NCBI GenBank assembly: GCA_013339765.2
Contig: CM023454.1
Location: 138,009,293 to 138,073,292, forward strand
Reading direction: 5' to 3'
Source: Haemaphysalis longicornis
Taxonomy: Eukaryota; Arthropoda; Arachnida; Ixodida; Ixodidae
Length of the DNA: 64,000 nt
Position 1 is the first letter of the stretch. Each line of letters begins with the position of its first letter. Shown here piece after piece: positions 46,308-56,914 of the stretch. The position numbers and the translations under genes are program-made. The notes beneath the pieces are model-generated. The model did not search any database. It was given only the letters and a program-made list of their open reading frames with translations, and was not told the DNA's origin.

Positions 46308-46530
46308 CACAGAAGAAGGACCCGAAGAACGCGGCAACCGGTTGACTTCTCTTTGAGAGAGAACAAAAGAATAACTCAAAGCAACACCAAAAACTTCCAT
46401 GAAAAATGTACGACATATATACACAAAAGAAAAACCCGAAGAACGAGGCTACAGGTTGACCTTCTAATTCAAAGACAAAAAGAATAACTCAACGCAGCAC
46501 CAAAAAGGGCAGTGAAAAATGTACGACATG
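46308..46530 (+). repeat. tandem duplication, 2 x about 112 bp
   Basis: Unit 1 (about 46308-46420) and unit 2 (about 46423-46530) share CCCGAAGAACG, GGTTGAC, AAAGAATAACTCAA and GAAAAATGTACGACAT in the same order. No coding content. Confidence 0.75.
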
Positions 46531-46928
46531 CCATCTTGAAATACACGTCCAAAAGCTTTTCTGTGAATTTTTTAACTTCACCATACAACATTGAAGAAAT
46601 TTTGTAGAGAAAATGTTACCAAAGATGAGATTAAACGGGTTAAGGGTGCCATAACAAGCAGAACATGAAAACAGAGAGTTCAAGAAGTTTAGAGAAGTTT
46701 TGCTTGCAGTTAAATATGTGTTCACGAGGATTTTCTTCTAGCTAGTGAAGGAATCCGATTGTTTTTTTTGCTATCAGAAAAAAAGTCTACTTATTGACAG
46801 CTACAAATGTTGTATTCTTGTTTAAGGTATGTTGCTGGCCGAAGTGAATCAGGGCGAGGGCCAACATTTGAGTGCTTCGCTGCTGAATATGATAAAGGAA
46901 CCGAGGTTATTCGATTGATATTACACCC

Positions 46929-47160
46929 GCAGCGGTGCTCAGTGGCTATGCCGTTGTGCTGCAGAGCCTAAGGTTGCGTGTTCGATTCTCGCCCGTTGCG
47001 GCCGATTTTATAATGGAGGCGAAAAGCAAAAATGCCCGTGTATGGGAGCTATCGGGACACCATAAAGACCCCCAGGTTGTCAAATTTATTATGGAGCCCT
47101 CCCCTATGGCGAGCATCATAACGTATTTAGTTTCGGCGCGTTAAAGCCCAAAATCAGTCA
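46929..47160 (+). mobile_element. tRNA-derived SINE (tick type)
   Basis: The head reads GCAGCGGTGCTCAGTGGC with a degenerate A box and, 40 bp on, a B box (GTGTTCGATTCTC). The body (GAGGCGAAAAGCAAAAATGC, CCCGTGTA, GACCCCCAGGTTGTCAAATT) is a diverged form of the common tick SINE, and the end GCGTTAAAGCCC matches its tail. It is old, with deletions in body and tail. Confidence 0.75.
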
Positions 47161-47165
47161 ATCAC

Positions 47166-48175
47166 TTCAGGTTATAATATTTCGAGACAGCCTGCTTTCA
47201 ATGTGGCAAAAACTCAAAGAACAGGTCCACCCAGATGAACTGCACATTGTTCTTAAATTTTAACTAACAAGACATTGTCGGTAATAAAAGCAAAGGCTAT
47301 ACTTACACACCGACACTGCAACCCGAGTCAATCGCGGTTTGCTTCTTCTCTGTGAAAAAGTGCACGGCGCAGTAATTCGACAAACCCCACTCAAAGTCCA
47401 TAATAAATAGGTAAGAAAAGTCCCAAATCTTACATATATTTCATAAACGAGTTACAAAACACTTTTTAGCAATGTTGATGAAGAATTGCAAAATACAGAT
47501 CAGATGGCATTTGGGAGCACGTTCTCTCTTTCTATTTTAACAAATTGAACCTTTTTTGCTTTTTGTACAATTGAGAAAATAAGCTCAACAACAACATCAC
47601 GTTGAGTACACGGGTTAAAAAAAATTCTTGAACATCTCAGAAGAATTTATCGGTGTTTTTTATCGCGCGTTAGCTTTATTTTATTGATTGTAACAATGAT
47701 TTCTTCCTCAATAGCAGAAAAAAAAACTCGGGGGTCGTTGTAAAGGTTTAGCAGCAGTTGGTGTCGCCTAGAGTCGACTAAGTCGAATGATTCGGTAAAT
47801 ATATCTGCCGTCTCTAATGAGTCATCGTAAACAACGTTAGAAGATAATAATTTAATTAGGTCGAGTTATTTGAGGTATTCTTGAGGAAAGGTTCAAGTTT
47901 TGCAAAGCAAAGATTGTCAAGGCACAAACTATTCTGTACACCAACGGTTTAATTTTTGTTATATTAAATTATCCGGTCTCACTGATTTTGAAAGGCTTTG
48001 CTGCAAGACATAACTACATCATCTTGGTTGCCACTTGAGAGAAGCAGAATAATATCACTTGCAATTATGATCAGTTGTTCTTTCGGATATATTTTATGTA
48101 CAACATGGATGATGACAACAAAGTACAGCGTATCTAAAACAGTTAAGGTTGATGCTTGGCGAGTTGCTGTTCCAT
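47166..48175. other. unassigned AT-rich DNA
   Basis: No gene or repeat end recognised. Confidence 0.5.
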
Positions 48176-48263
48176 AATCTTGAATTCACAGCGCAAACAA
48201 GAAAGGAGGACGATAGGGAGAGCACGACACACTGGCACTGACTAACAACTGAAGTTTATTGCT

Positions 48264-49116
48264 GTGACGACGTCTGGCGTATACAACCACTACACGGCAT
48301 TTTCATTGGTTGTCAAAGACCTTTATTATTTGATTGCACAAGATAAATTGCTTCCTTTTTTAGAACACGAGACCGACATTTACGGACCCGTCGCATTTCA
48401 GAACGCTGCACGTATGACGTTGCCGGATTTCAAGATCTTGTTGCCTTTTATTTGAACTCTACTTTTTCAACCTGGAACGGCGGAACTTATCTCCAAAAGA
48501 ATGGCATCTGCATTGGTTCATGCATCGCACCCATATTAAGTGAATTTTATTTAGCTCGCGAAGATAGGGATTTAGCAGACCGACTCAAGACAGCCATGCT
48601 AGCAAACATTTCTACATTTTTTACGTATACCTAGTTGTGTTTCCATGTGACAAACAGAGCAATAAAACATTGATGCAACAACTCCTAACAATTTTTTATT
48701 ACTGCTTGAAGCCTCTAATAGTAACCCATGAACTAACCGTTGGAGGATGTATCCGATTTCTCGATCTTGACCTTTGTTTTAATGATGAGCACATTTGTTG
48801 TAAATACGAACCTCGAGGCAAGAAGTCGCTTCTTGCGTATGACTCACCGCATTCGAATCTGGTTGAAAGAGGAATTGCGAATCTGTGCCTGAAAAATTCA
48901 CTTGTTAAGTCATGCGTTCCTATGATGTGTTTTAGTTTCATGGATCAGGTTAATCGCCTAGAAATGCAGGTTATCCTACATATACTACCTAAGAGTTATC
49001 GTATACAGAAATATTCGACTAGGCCTAATAAAGCGTTGCATAATACAAAAGGAAATAACGTTGCAGTAGCTGCGTCGCTCAATAACTTTCCAGACTATGC
49101 AGACAAAGACAAGTGA
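48264..49116 (+). pseudogene. Penelope-like reverse transcriptase, partial
   Basis: FEHETDIYGPVAF-type sequence (48350-48410) and, after a shift near 48445, TYLQKNGICIGSCIAPILSEFYLA give the RT palm motif B region. The catalytic motif that should read YVDD is broken by a TAG near 48633 (YT, stop, LC). The thumb follows from 48637 with LTVGGCIRFLDLDLCF and YDSPHSNLVERGI. Residues before motif A are absent. Confidence 0.75.
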
Positions 49117-49177
49117 ACAGCGAAAACCCAAGTTCTGAGCTTGTAGGAAGAAGCACCAACGACAGTTCAATCCATGT

Positions 49178-49516
49178 GCCACAAACGTAGTTTACAGCAT
49201 ACCTTTATTGTTTGGCAGAGAACATATCGGGCAAACTGGGAGATGTGTTTATGATAGGCTAACGGAACACAGTTGCAAAGTGGAAAAAAGCAAAAGCGGT
49301 CATCTAGGAGCACATTTTAGGGACTGTCCTGTGTGCGAGCCTATCTTCAGTAGTACCGCAATATTGTGTAAAAATAAGCATAAACTGACGAGGGAGATTA
49401 TTGCGGCCCATAAAATAGCGAAAAGAGAAGGAAAGTGTGTAAGCGTCCCTTTCTGTCGCACTATCAGCAAAAGAAATCACCTATCTACACAATTTGAATG
49501 CACATGGTGGCAGTGA
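49178..49516 (+). pseudogene. Penelope-like GIY-YIG endonuclease
   Basis: VVYSIPLLFGREHIGQTGRC contains the paired GIY and YIG-type motifs (VYSIP and HIGQTGR). DRLTEHSCKVE, GHLGAHFRDCPVCEP (Cys pair) and TREIIAAHKI follow. The frame ends with TGA at 49514-49516. The domain nicks DNA to prime reverse transcription. It is open for about 110 codons but has no upstream functional RT. Confidence 0.8.
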
Positions 49517-49699
49517 TGTCGTGGCGGATTTGTTATATTTTATTTTCGCATGTTATGTGTCGATTTCTTTGTTGCCTTGATTTCTGCTGTATTTATATGC
49601 CAGATGTCAAAGCCTCAAACTTCAGTTGTTAGTCAGCGCCTGTGTGTCGTGCTCTAACTATTGTCCTCCTTTCTTGTTTGCGCTGTGAATTCAAGATTA

Positions 49700-49962
49700 C
49701 AAAGCAGCTCCCTGAGCTACACCACTACAAAAGAAACGGATGAATTGTGGTCAAGGATACTTTACGCAAGCATGTGTTTCCGTGAGAACTCTCAAATAAA
49801 CGTATTGCTGACCCACAAGTGCATATTTTGAATCTTTGAAGTAACAGCGTCGTGATTGGTGCAGTAGCAGACGTAGCTTACATGCCTAAATACATCTACT
49901 GTATGAACATTACATTGCATATTCTGCTGAATATGCTCACTTCTGCAAGTGTATTGTACTTT
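49700..49962. other. unassigned DNA
   Basis: No gene recognised. Confidence 0.4.
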
Positions 49963-50013
49963 TGTACTTTTTGTACTTTTTGTACTTTTGTACTTTTGTA
50001 CTTTGTACTTTTA
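49963..50013 (+). repeat. microsatellite (TTTTGTAC)n
   Basis: Six or more imperfect 7-8 bp units of TTTTGTAC in tandem. Confidence 0.8.
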
Positions 50014-51289
50014 CCTCTCTTGCATATAAATAGACAATCCATCAGAACATCATTTTCCTCCAAAACCGTTGCACGCGCGCTGAAATACCTGATTTCAGTC
50101 CTCGGGAAGGATTATCAATTACTAGAATAAAGTGGTACTTACCGGGTATATTTCTATCTCTACTTTTGGGAATGACAATAAAACTAGATCTTGTTTTAGA
50201 GTAGAAAGTTGAGCTAGTTGAATCTGATTCCGGTTTAAAGCGCGGACAAACGATACACAAAAATAGGACAACACGAGCGCTTTCTTTTAACTGTTTCTAT
50301 CAACAAAACAGTCGGTTTTGTTTATTCCTTGGAAATATTTTGTACGAAAAATGTATATAAATGGAAACCAGTACAAGAAAAATCGAACAGTCAATGTTTT
50401 TTTGAAATATTTTGTAAGTTGTAACGTGTCGGGTGGTACGAATTGCGATGTTCATGAAATAAAATTTTTCAGTTTCGTGAGTTCGAGCAAACACACAAGC
50501 GGAGGGGGCGGATTGCTTAGTTCCGACAATATGAGGTATCGGTACCAGGTATCATACTAACAATAAAATACAATGAATACTTTCACCCCACGAGTATTTG
50601 CCAGTCGATTCAAAGTAGTCATTAGTTATTTCATTTGGTCAGTGGACGGTGGAATTGAGACATAATATTTATTGATAAGGTTCTATGCTGCCGCCAGCCT
50701 CTTTTGATTGACGTGAGCAGATGCATTTCGTTGGTACAAACTTTCAGCAACTCCTCTTCTGTATTTATTTTATTTCGATGCATTCTGCATTTTTCTAATG
50801 ACTTCTGAATGTGTACGTGCAAACTAGCTACAGTCTTTCTATATCACCATAAATGTTCGAAACTGCTCTGAATTTTTTATTGTTTTATGTGGTTCGGGGC
50901 CTTAAGAGTGAAACACTGTGTACAGACGCAATAACATTTGAATAAAACTATTCTAAGCATCCTCTACTGTACCTTTCCTAACACCGAGGAGCAGCTTTTA
51001 AACTTGTAGTTCGAATCGTGTAAAGCCTGCTTTGTAATAGGCTGAAAAGCAACATTACCGCCTAAATTATCTTTTTGTGTTTTTTTAGTGTGCACAAATA
51101 CACACACCCATTACGGATGTCGCAAAACACACATCTGACTCTGATAGGGTTATTTTAAATATCACGAAAATATTTGCAGATAAAGTCGCAACCTTGTTCG
51201 ATGTTGCAATCTTATTAATAACTGTGGGACTGTAATCTTAAGTATATCGACGGCAACCGGCACTTTTTATGTGAAGCTTTAGTGAAAAA
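50014..51289. other. unassigned AT-rich DNA
   Basis: No gene, RNA or terminal repeat recognised. Confidence 0.5.
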
Positions 51290-51304
51290 TACTGAATGAA
51301 TTTG

Positions 51305-51395
51305 AGGCGCTAAACAAGGAGACCCACAAGAAACACGTAGACACAGACAAGGCGCCACTTCCAACTAAATTTTATTCACTAGCATGTTCAACCAA
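51305..51395 (+). mobile_element. Penelope-like terminal fragment
   Basis: GGCGCTAAACAAGG and CAAGGCGCCACTTCCAACT followed by AATTTTATTCA has the layout of Penelope-like termini elsewhere in the window (21308-21384 and 52590-52620). Only the end is present. Confidence 0.4.
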
Positions 51396-51519
51396 CTAGA
51401 CCTGATTAGGCTTTTGAAGCTTTAGTGCTCTCACTGATGTGGTTGTACGTACGTACGCCCGGCAGTAAAGCCAACTTTCGCTGACAATGACGATGACTAT
51501 TCCTCGTTGAAGTAAAAAA

Positions 51520-51600
51520 ACAGTTCCCGTTGCGCGAATCGAACTTGGGTCCCTTACTTTAGAAAACAGTGTCAATTCGATTGCTCGGTTTTGACATGGT
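51520..51600 (-). mobile_element. possible tRNA-like SINE fragment
   Basis: On the minus strand AAGTTCGATTCGCGC resembles a Pol III B box, 3' of an AAGTAAGGGACCC segment and followed by a T-rich stretch. The A box is not clear, so this is only suggestive. Confidence 0.3.
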
Positions 51601-51639
51601 CGAAGTGAACGCCAAGCAGCAGATACCTATTCGTGCCGC

Positions 51640-52215
51640 ACACCCAAAACCCTAACACCGGACCCACGGAGAGCATACCCGATATTTCAATGGTGATTCC
51701 TTGATACTAGTGCGTAGCTCCAGAGTAGCGCACACTCACAGTTTGGGATTGTCCATCTAAAGCACCATTACAAAAAAGCTTCGTGTTCAACCATCGTTGT
51801 CGTTCGACGGAAGGGTGGAATATTTCTTCATAATGGTAATATTGAAATCACCCCCCCCCCAATAAGTGGCAAATAAAGGGCTTTTCTCGAACGTAGTGTA
51901 GAATTTGCGGGAAAAAATAAAAAAATTGAGCAATATACTATTTTGGAGGCCGACACACAACACTAGAAGCCTTGTTTTGGCGAAGGTACATCGCAACTTT
52001 CTACAGCAAGTGCACAATTATTACTATATGCAACCACACCCGCCATAGCACCACCTTGTTTGCTTATTCGTTTAAAATAAATGAGTACATCCTGGTAATT
52101 TAAACATGTCCGGGTGTCGTCAGACAACCTTCCGTAAATTATCCTAAATATCCAATTTCTAAAAAGAAATAAAATAATGAAAACCTTCGTTGTCCAGATG
52201 GTCACCCAGTATGCA
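51640..52215. other. unassigned DNA
   Basis: No gene recognised; C10 run at 51851-51860. Confidence 0.45.
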
Positions 52216-53266
52216 TTTAAAAGGGAGACATTATTAAACACTTAGCCTGCATGTTTACAAAATCGCGGTGATTCTACTTCGTGATATGCAAATTAAGTGG
52301 GTGTCAGCAATGCTTAATACAATACGTCGGACATTTGCTGACGGCATATCTCGGCGAGAAGGTTTTACTTAGGCTATCCAAAATATGAGAGCAAAACGTA
52401 CACTTTCCAAATAGTTTCTTTTAAAGAACTACTGAAACTACCAGTTGTGCTCCTGCTCTTTTATTGCCATACTACGAGCTTTTTCAGTGCAGGGCAAAAA
52501 TGTTGTAAATAGTTGGAAAAGCGCTTTTTTGTAACACAAGGGACAAAACTACAGCGAAAAAAACCAGACAGAATGAATGAGGCGCTAACAAACAACTGAC
52601 GTTTATTCAACAAAGAAGAAGGAAATATATAGATGATCCACCACTTATGCCAACACTGTGCGCATGCGTCAAATTTTTTTGTTTATTTATACCGGAGATA
52701 CTCCTTTTCTTTCTCTACAAGGTAAAGGAAGGGGAGCTCACGCACTCTCCTTCTATTCCGATGTCATGCAAAATGCCTCCCAAATTTCTTGGGTATTTTA
52801 TCATTTGATTTGAGCAGTACCTCGGTATCATTGAATGCCGGAGCGCATTTGACTGCCGGAGCGCTTCTACAGTCGAAGCAGTGCAATGAGAGATTACCCC
52901 AAATGGTCTTCTGCTCACACAGCGCTCCGGCAGTCAAATGCGCTCCGGCATTCAATGATACCGAGGTACTATTCAAATCAAATGATAAAATACCGAGAAA
53001 TGGGAGGCATTTTGCATGACATGGAATAGAAGGAGAGTGCGTGAGCTCCCCTTCCTTTACCTTGCTAGAGAAAGAAAAGGAGTATCTCCGGTATAAAAAA
53101 CAAGAAATTTGACGCATGCGCACAGTGTTGGCATAAGTGGTGGATCATCTATATATTTCCTTCTTCTTTGTTGAATAAACTTCGTTGTTAGTTAGCGCTT
53201 CATTCATTCTTTCTGGTTTTTTTCGCTCTAGGTTTGTCCCTTAATACAAAAAAGCGTTTTACCAAC
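52216..53266. repeat. 1.05-kb direct repeat, left copy (with palindrome)
   Basis: It begins TTTAAAAGGGAGA and matches 56915-57979 along its whole length with sparse differences. From about 52508 to 53266 it is a large palindrome, with arms of about 370 bp and a short centre near 52875-52905. The arms contain GTTTATTCAACAAAGAA and GGAAATATATAGATG, similar in layout to Penelope-like termini. Translation of the arms gives mirror-image frames on both strands, with no known domain. Confidence 0.8.
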
Positions 53267-53386
53267 GGAAACTTGAGAACCAATCCCAAGAAGATGGCCT
53301 TTCTTGAGGGGAAAAATGGTTACGAAAAGGTTTCGAGACGTTGATGGAAATTTTTTGCATGACACCACTGCAATAATGTGTGATTA
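53267..53386 (-). pseudogene. stray RT fragment of the neighbouring LINE
   Basis: This stretch matches about 54401-54520 of the LINE (GAGGGGAA, GGTTTCGAGACGTTGATGG and TGCATGACACCACTG). On the minus strand it reads QWCHAKKFPSTSRN against QWCHANKLSINVSK. It abuts the end of the left direct repeat, so a second broken copy of the same LINE is joined there. Confidence 0.7.
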
Positions 53387-53791
53387 CATAATGTAAGTAT
53401 ACAAGAGAAGGTCCCAAGGTAAGAAACCGTGGGCGGGACCTCCTATGCTTCTACACCAGAAAGGGCGAGCATATAAAAAGACGTAGTCGGAATTCAGCAA
53501 TCCATTAGCACGTAACGGAAAAAAAAAAATAGTGGGCGATACAGAAACACATCAAAAGCACACAATAGCAAAGTATACCTAGAATACAGGTCAACTGTGT
53601 ATACTGCACAGACCAAATGAGAACAAACAATTCAAGAAAAAGAAAAAAAATTGAAAAATAAAGTAAAATACATTTTTGTTCGAAATATTCATACATGGTT
53701 ACATGCAAACAAAAACAACAAAAAAACAAGATGCCAGAAGTGTTCTCCACAACCAAAACCGGTAGTAGTGGCATACCCCAAATTTCCCTTT

Positions 53792-53968
53792 TTATTCCAA
53801 TAAATGCATGCGTAAATGCTTTTTAAAGAAGAACAAGGATTTAGAGTTTTTAAGGTCAATGCTTAAGTGTTCCAAAAGCTTATTGCGGAAAATGCGATAG
53901 TTTGTTTTCCATAATTTGTTCGTACTTTGGGTAATAACAGATTATTTTGAGATGCAAAACGTGTATTA
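53792..53968 (-). pseudogene. frameshifted C-terminal tail of LINE ORF2
   Basis: After the stop at 53966-53968, another frame reads RFASQNNLLLPKVRTNYGKQ, IAFSAISFWNT, and a third frame NKLLEHLSIDLKNSKSLFFFKKHLRMH to a TAA at 53792-53794. RTNYGKQ...FW and the K-F-K-x-x-L end are conserved C-terminal motifs of this LINE group, so two small indels broke the tail. Confidence 0.75.
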
Positions 53969-56650
53969 TTACGGTTGGACTTTAAAATGGGAAGGGAACA
54001 TGTCTAGAACAAGGTCATTATTTATTGCACGAAATAACATGATGGCAAGACTATATGCATATAATTTAGAAAGGGGAAGAATATTCAATTGAGAAAATAA
54101 AGGCGACGACGGTGATAGACGAGGCGAGGAAGTAATGATACGCATGACCTGTTTTTGCATCTTTTCTAACGGGCTAATGTGAACATTGTATGCGCCTCCC
54201 CACGATGAAATGCAATAGTTTAAGTGACTGTGGATGAATGCAAAATATAGACAAGTGAGAGTTCGAACATTAAAGAAATGCCTTGCGCTTAGAAGTGCCC
54301 TTACTCCATAAGCAATTTTTTTGCAGGTAGCGACAACATGAAAATGGAATTTTAGGTGCGTGTCTATAATAATACCCAGAAAAGAAGCTTTTTTATGTAA
54401 CGGAATCGGTTGAGAATTGATATTCAAGGATGAGATGGCGGGCAATTTTCTTTGAGGGGAATAGAAGGGTACGAAACAGGTTTTCGAGACGTTGATGGAA
54501 AGTTTATTTGCATGACACCACTGCTCGAGGGAGAAGAGGTCCGATTGTAAATTAGAGATAAGGGAATCGATATCCTGATGGTGCGATAAAATAGTGGTGT
54601 CATCGGCATAAAGTATACAAGTGGAATAGGAGAGGCACAGAGGAAGATCATTAATGGAGGTTAAAAATAACAGGGGGCCTAGAATAAAACCTTGTGGAAC
54701 ACCCCTGTTTGTTATTACCCTAGCGGAATTGTGACTGTTGATGGAAACAATTTGATACCTATCTTGAAGAAAACTTTTTATAATTGTTAGACCTGGACCA
54801 GTTATGCCATAATATTCCAATTTTTTAAACAAAATGCTATGATCAATGGTGTCAAAAGCTTTCGAAAAATCTATTAGGACCGCTCCCGAGATGTTACCTT
54901 CATCGATGTAAGATTTAACCTTATCAGTAAAAGTAGCAATGGCAATGTCGGTTGAGAAACCTGGTCGGAATCCAAATTGGTTGAAAGTGAGAATATTAAA
55001 CCTTTTGAAATACCTAGACAACCTTACCTCTATCAGTTTTTCTAGAATCTTGTCGAAAAAAGAAAGAATGGAAATTGGCCTATAGTTGTCCGGGTTTGTA
55101 GGATCACCTTTTTTAAATATAGGAACAACCTTAGCCCCTTTAAGACGCTGTGGAAAAATTCCGGTCTTAAATACACAGTTAAAAATGTGGCTCAGTACGT
55201 GTGATATAAGTTTACTAATGATAACAGCATTTTTGCCATGAATACCATCTAAGCCAGGGCCTGTTACTTTTAGTGTGTTAAGAATGGACTCAACTTCCTG
55301 TGGACACGTGGGGTTTAAGAAAAAAGATTTCAAACTGCGATTGAAAGGCGGAGCATAATGCGAAGCCGTGGCGACAGGAACATTACGGAAGAAAGTTTCG
55401 CAGAAAGCATTTGCAATTTCTGCGGGTTCGGTGATAACGGATACATCCTTGCCTAGAGTAATTACTCTGTCGGGTAGTTGGACCTTATTTAAAAATTCAT
55501 TAAGTATTTTCCATTTTTTCTTTACGTCATTGCCACATTCCTGAAGGCATTTTTCGTAATAGTTACGTTTAGCTCTTTTGAGTACAAGGGAAATGATTTT
55601 ACCATAAGTATTTAGGCGCATTTTAAGTTTGTCATTAAAAGGTTGTCGTTTAGTTTTTTTATATAGGTTATCCTTCTTACGCAAGGAACGTAAGAGAGAT
55701 GTTGTAAGCCATGGTGCGCGCGGACTAGAGTATTTTCGATTGGACTGATCTATGGTAGTGCAGTCATTAACCGCACAATTAATGACAGTGCAAAACTGGT
55801 CCAAGGCAACTTCAGGGTCGGAACAGATGGTAATAGGGGACCAGTCAGTGCTAGAAATTAAGTCGAAGTATTTTTCTCGGTCAAAGAAAGAACTGAAGTT
55901 CGGTTTATTAATGTTTATGGGTCTAGTATCGAAGCACAGAAATACCGGGAAATGGTCTGTAATCAATGTCTCAATTACACCAGCAGTGGGGGGAGTGAAA
56001 AAGTTTGTCAAAATGTGATCAAGTAACGATTCAGAACCCCTATTACTACACCTCGTAGGAACAGAAATTAGCGATTGAAAACCATAACTAGAAAAACAAC
56101 TCATGTACTCTAAACAAACAGAATTGGAGGTATCAAGAATGGTAATGTTAATGTCACCCAAAATTATAACGTTTTTGTTTTCGAGAGATAGTCTATCAAG
56201 AACGAGTGAAAATGCACTAAAGAAAGCTGATAGTTCGGATGAGGCGGACCGATAAATTGTGCCGCAAACAGTTTTACATCTGTTGTCACAGGTTATGAAA
56301 GTATCAAGTTCCACCCAAACGGATTCACATTTCGGCACGTTAAGCGATAAGTCAAGTCGGCGTTTGTAAGCAATGTTTTTATGAATGTACAGACCAGAAC
56401 CACCGTAAGGATCCTCGGAACGATGGCAATATTCGGACGAATAACCGGGAATGTTGAAAAGGTTTTCATCGGAGGGTGTTAGCCAAGTCTCAGAAAAACA
56501 TAACAGTGAAAAGCTGTGTTCCAGGGAATCAATGAAAGTGCTAATATTATCGTAGTTCTTTCTCAAGCTCCGAGCATTAATATGTATTGCGGATAGCCCT
56601 TGCAGATTACTCAAGGCTTTTTTGACGTGCTCAGGCGATACGTAAGACAT
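53969..56650 (-). CDS. LINE ORF2: endonuclease-reverse transcriptase, 893 aa
   Basis: The ATG at 56650 opens 893 codons without interruption. Endonuclease motifs in order are HINARSL (about residue 22), CFSETWL (about 51), GDINIT (about 165) and LITDHFPVF (about 232), so all catalytic residues are present, with Ser replaced by Thr before DH. RT motifs are GPGLDGIHGK, NYRPISILSFFDK, FGFRPGFSTDI, LIDFSKAFDTIDH, GVPQGFILGPLLF (Ser to Phe in QGS) and LYADDTT (54599-54610). The frame stops at VQP; the usual C-terminal tail continues in other frames. The ORF1 stop lies 39 bp upstream. Probably recently active, now inactive because of the C-terminal frameshift. Confidence 0.9.
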   Translation of the reverse strand: MSYVSPEHVKKALSNLQGLSAIHINARSLRKNYDNISTFIDSLEHSFSLLCFSETWLTPSDENLFNIPGYSSEYCHRSEDPYGGSGLYIHKNIAYKRRLDLSLNVPKCESVWVELDTFITCDNRCKTVCGTIYRSASSELSAFFSAFSLVLDRLSLENKNVIILGDINITILDTSNSVCLEYMSCFSSYGFQSLISVPTRCSNRGSESLLDHILTNFFTPPTAGVIETLITDHFPVFLCFDTRPININKPNFSSFFDREKYFDLISSTDWSPITICSDPEVALDQFCTVINCAVNDCTTIDQSNRKYSSPRAPWLTTSLLRSLRKKDNLYKKTKRQPFNDKLKMRLNTYGKIISLVLKRAKRNYYEKCLQECGNDVKKKWKILNEFLNKVQLPDRVITLGKDVSVITEPAEIANAFCETFFRNVPVATASHYAPPFNRSLKSFFLNPTCPQEVESILNTLKVTGPGLDGIHGKNAVIISKLISHVLSHIFNCVFKTGIFPQRLKGAKVVPIFKKGDPTNPDNYRPISILSFFDKILEKLIEVRLSRYFKRFNILTFNQFGFRPGFSTDIAIATFTDKVKSYIDEGNISGAVLIDFSKAFDTIDHSILFKKLEYYGITGPGLTIIKSFLQDRYQIVSINSHNSARVITNRGVPQGFILGPLLFLTSINDLPLCLSYSTCILYADDTTILSHHQDIDSLISNLQSDLFSLEQWCHANKLSINVSKTCFVPFYSPQRKLPAISSLNINSQPIPLHKKASFLGIIIDTHLKFHFHVVATCKKIAYGVRALLSARHFFNVRTLTCLYFAFIHSHLNYCISSWGGAYNVHISPLEKMQKQVMRIITSSPRLSPSSPLFSQLNILPLSKLYAYSLAIMLFRAINNDLVLDMFPSHFKVQP

Positions 56651-56689
56651 AGAAAATTTAACAAAGCATGGAAGTGGGTGAACCAGTGT

Positions 56690-56914
56690 TTACACGCTGA
56701 AACACCTTAGATCGCTTTCGCATGCGAGCCGGTACACTGGTCCATCTAGTGTCTTTCTAGCCTTGATAATACAACGATCCGTCCAGACGAACATCCACTT
56801 ATGTTGCTTTTTCCGGTCGAGTGCCTTTGAGAAAAGTCGTTTATTGTCAGGCGTTAAGTGCTCATTAACGTAAATCGGAGCCTCTTGAGAAGCGGAAAAG
56901 CCGAGATCAGTGGT
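56690..56914 (-). pseudogene. LINE ORF1, C-terminal part
   Basis: The minus-strand frame reads ASQEAPIYVNEHLTPDNKRL, then KWMFVWTDRCIIKARKT and LACESDLRCF, with TAA at 56690-56692. The I-Y-V-N-E-x-L-T pattern is the conserved C-terminal domain of LINE ORF1 nucleic-acid chaperones. The N-terminal part is missing because the element stops at the direct repeat. Confidence 0.75.

Larger units (their letters stand above)
48176..49699 (+). mobile_element. Penelope-like element with inverted termini
   Basis: The ends are inverted copies of about 80 bp: ATCTTGAATTCACAGCGC at 48178 onward against its reverse ending at about 49698. Both include GTTGTTAGTCAG and the poly-purine segment AAGAAAGGAGGAC. 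Inside are a partial RT and a C-terminal GIY-YIG endonuclease. Inverted terminal repeats of this kind are common in Penelope-like elements. The N-terminal RT fingers are missing, so the copy is internally deleted. Confidence 0.82.
53387..56914 (-). mobile_element. CR1/Jockey-like LINE with intact ORF2 core
   Basis: On the minus strand it runs from the end of ORF1 (56914) through ORF2 to a 3' UTR that includes AT-rich DNA and a short run of A/T near 53520. It is 5'-truncated within ORF1, exactly where the right direct repeat begins. The 893-codon uninterrupted frame makes it the best-preserved element in the window. The 3' boundary is approximate. Confidence 0.8.

Noticed and set aside
46929..47005. 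Functional tRNA gene
   Set aside because: The A box is degenerate and a SINE body and tail follow, so it is a SINE head.
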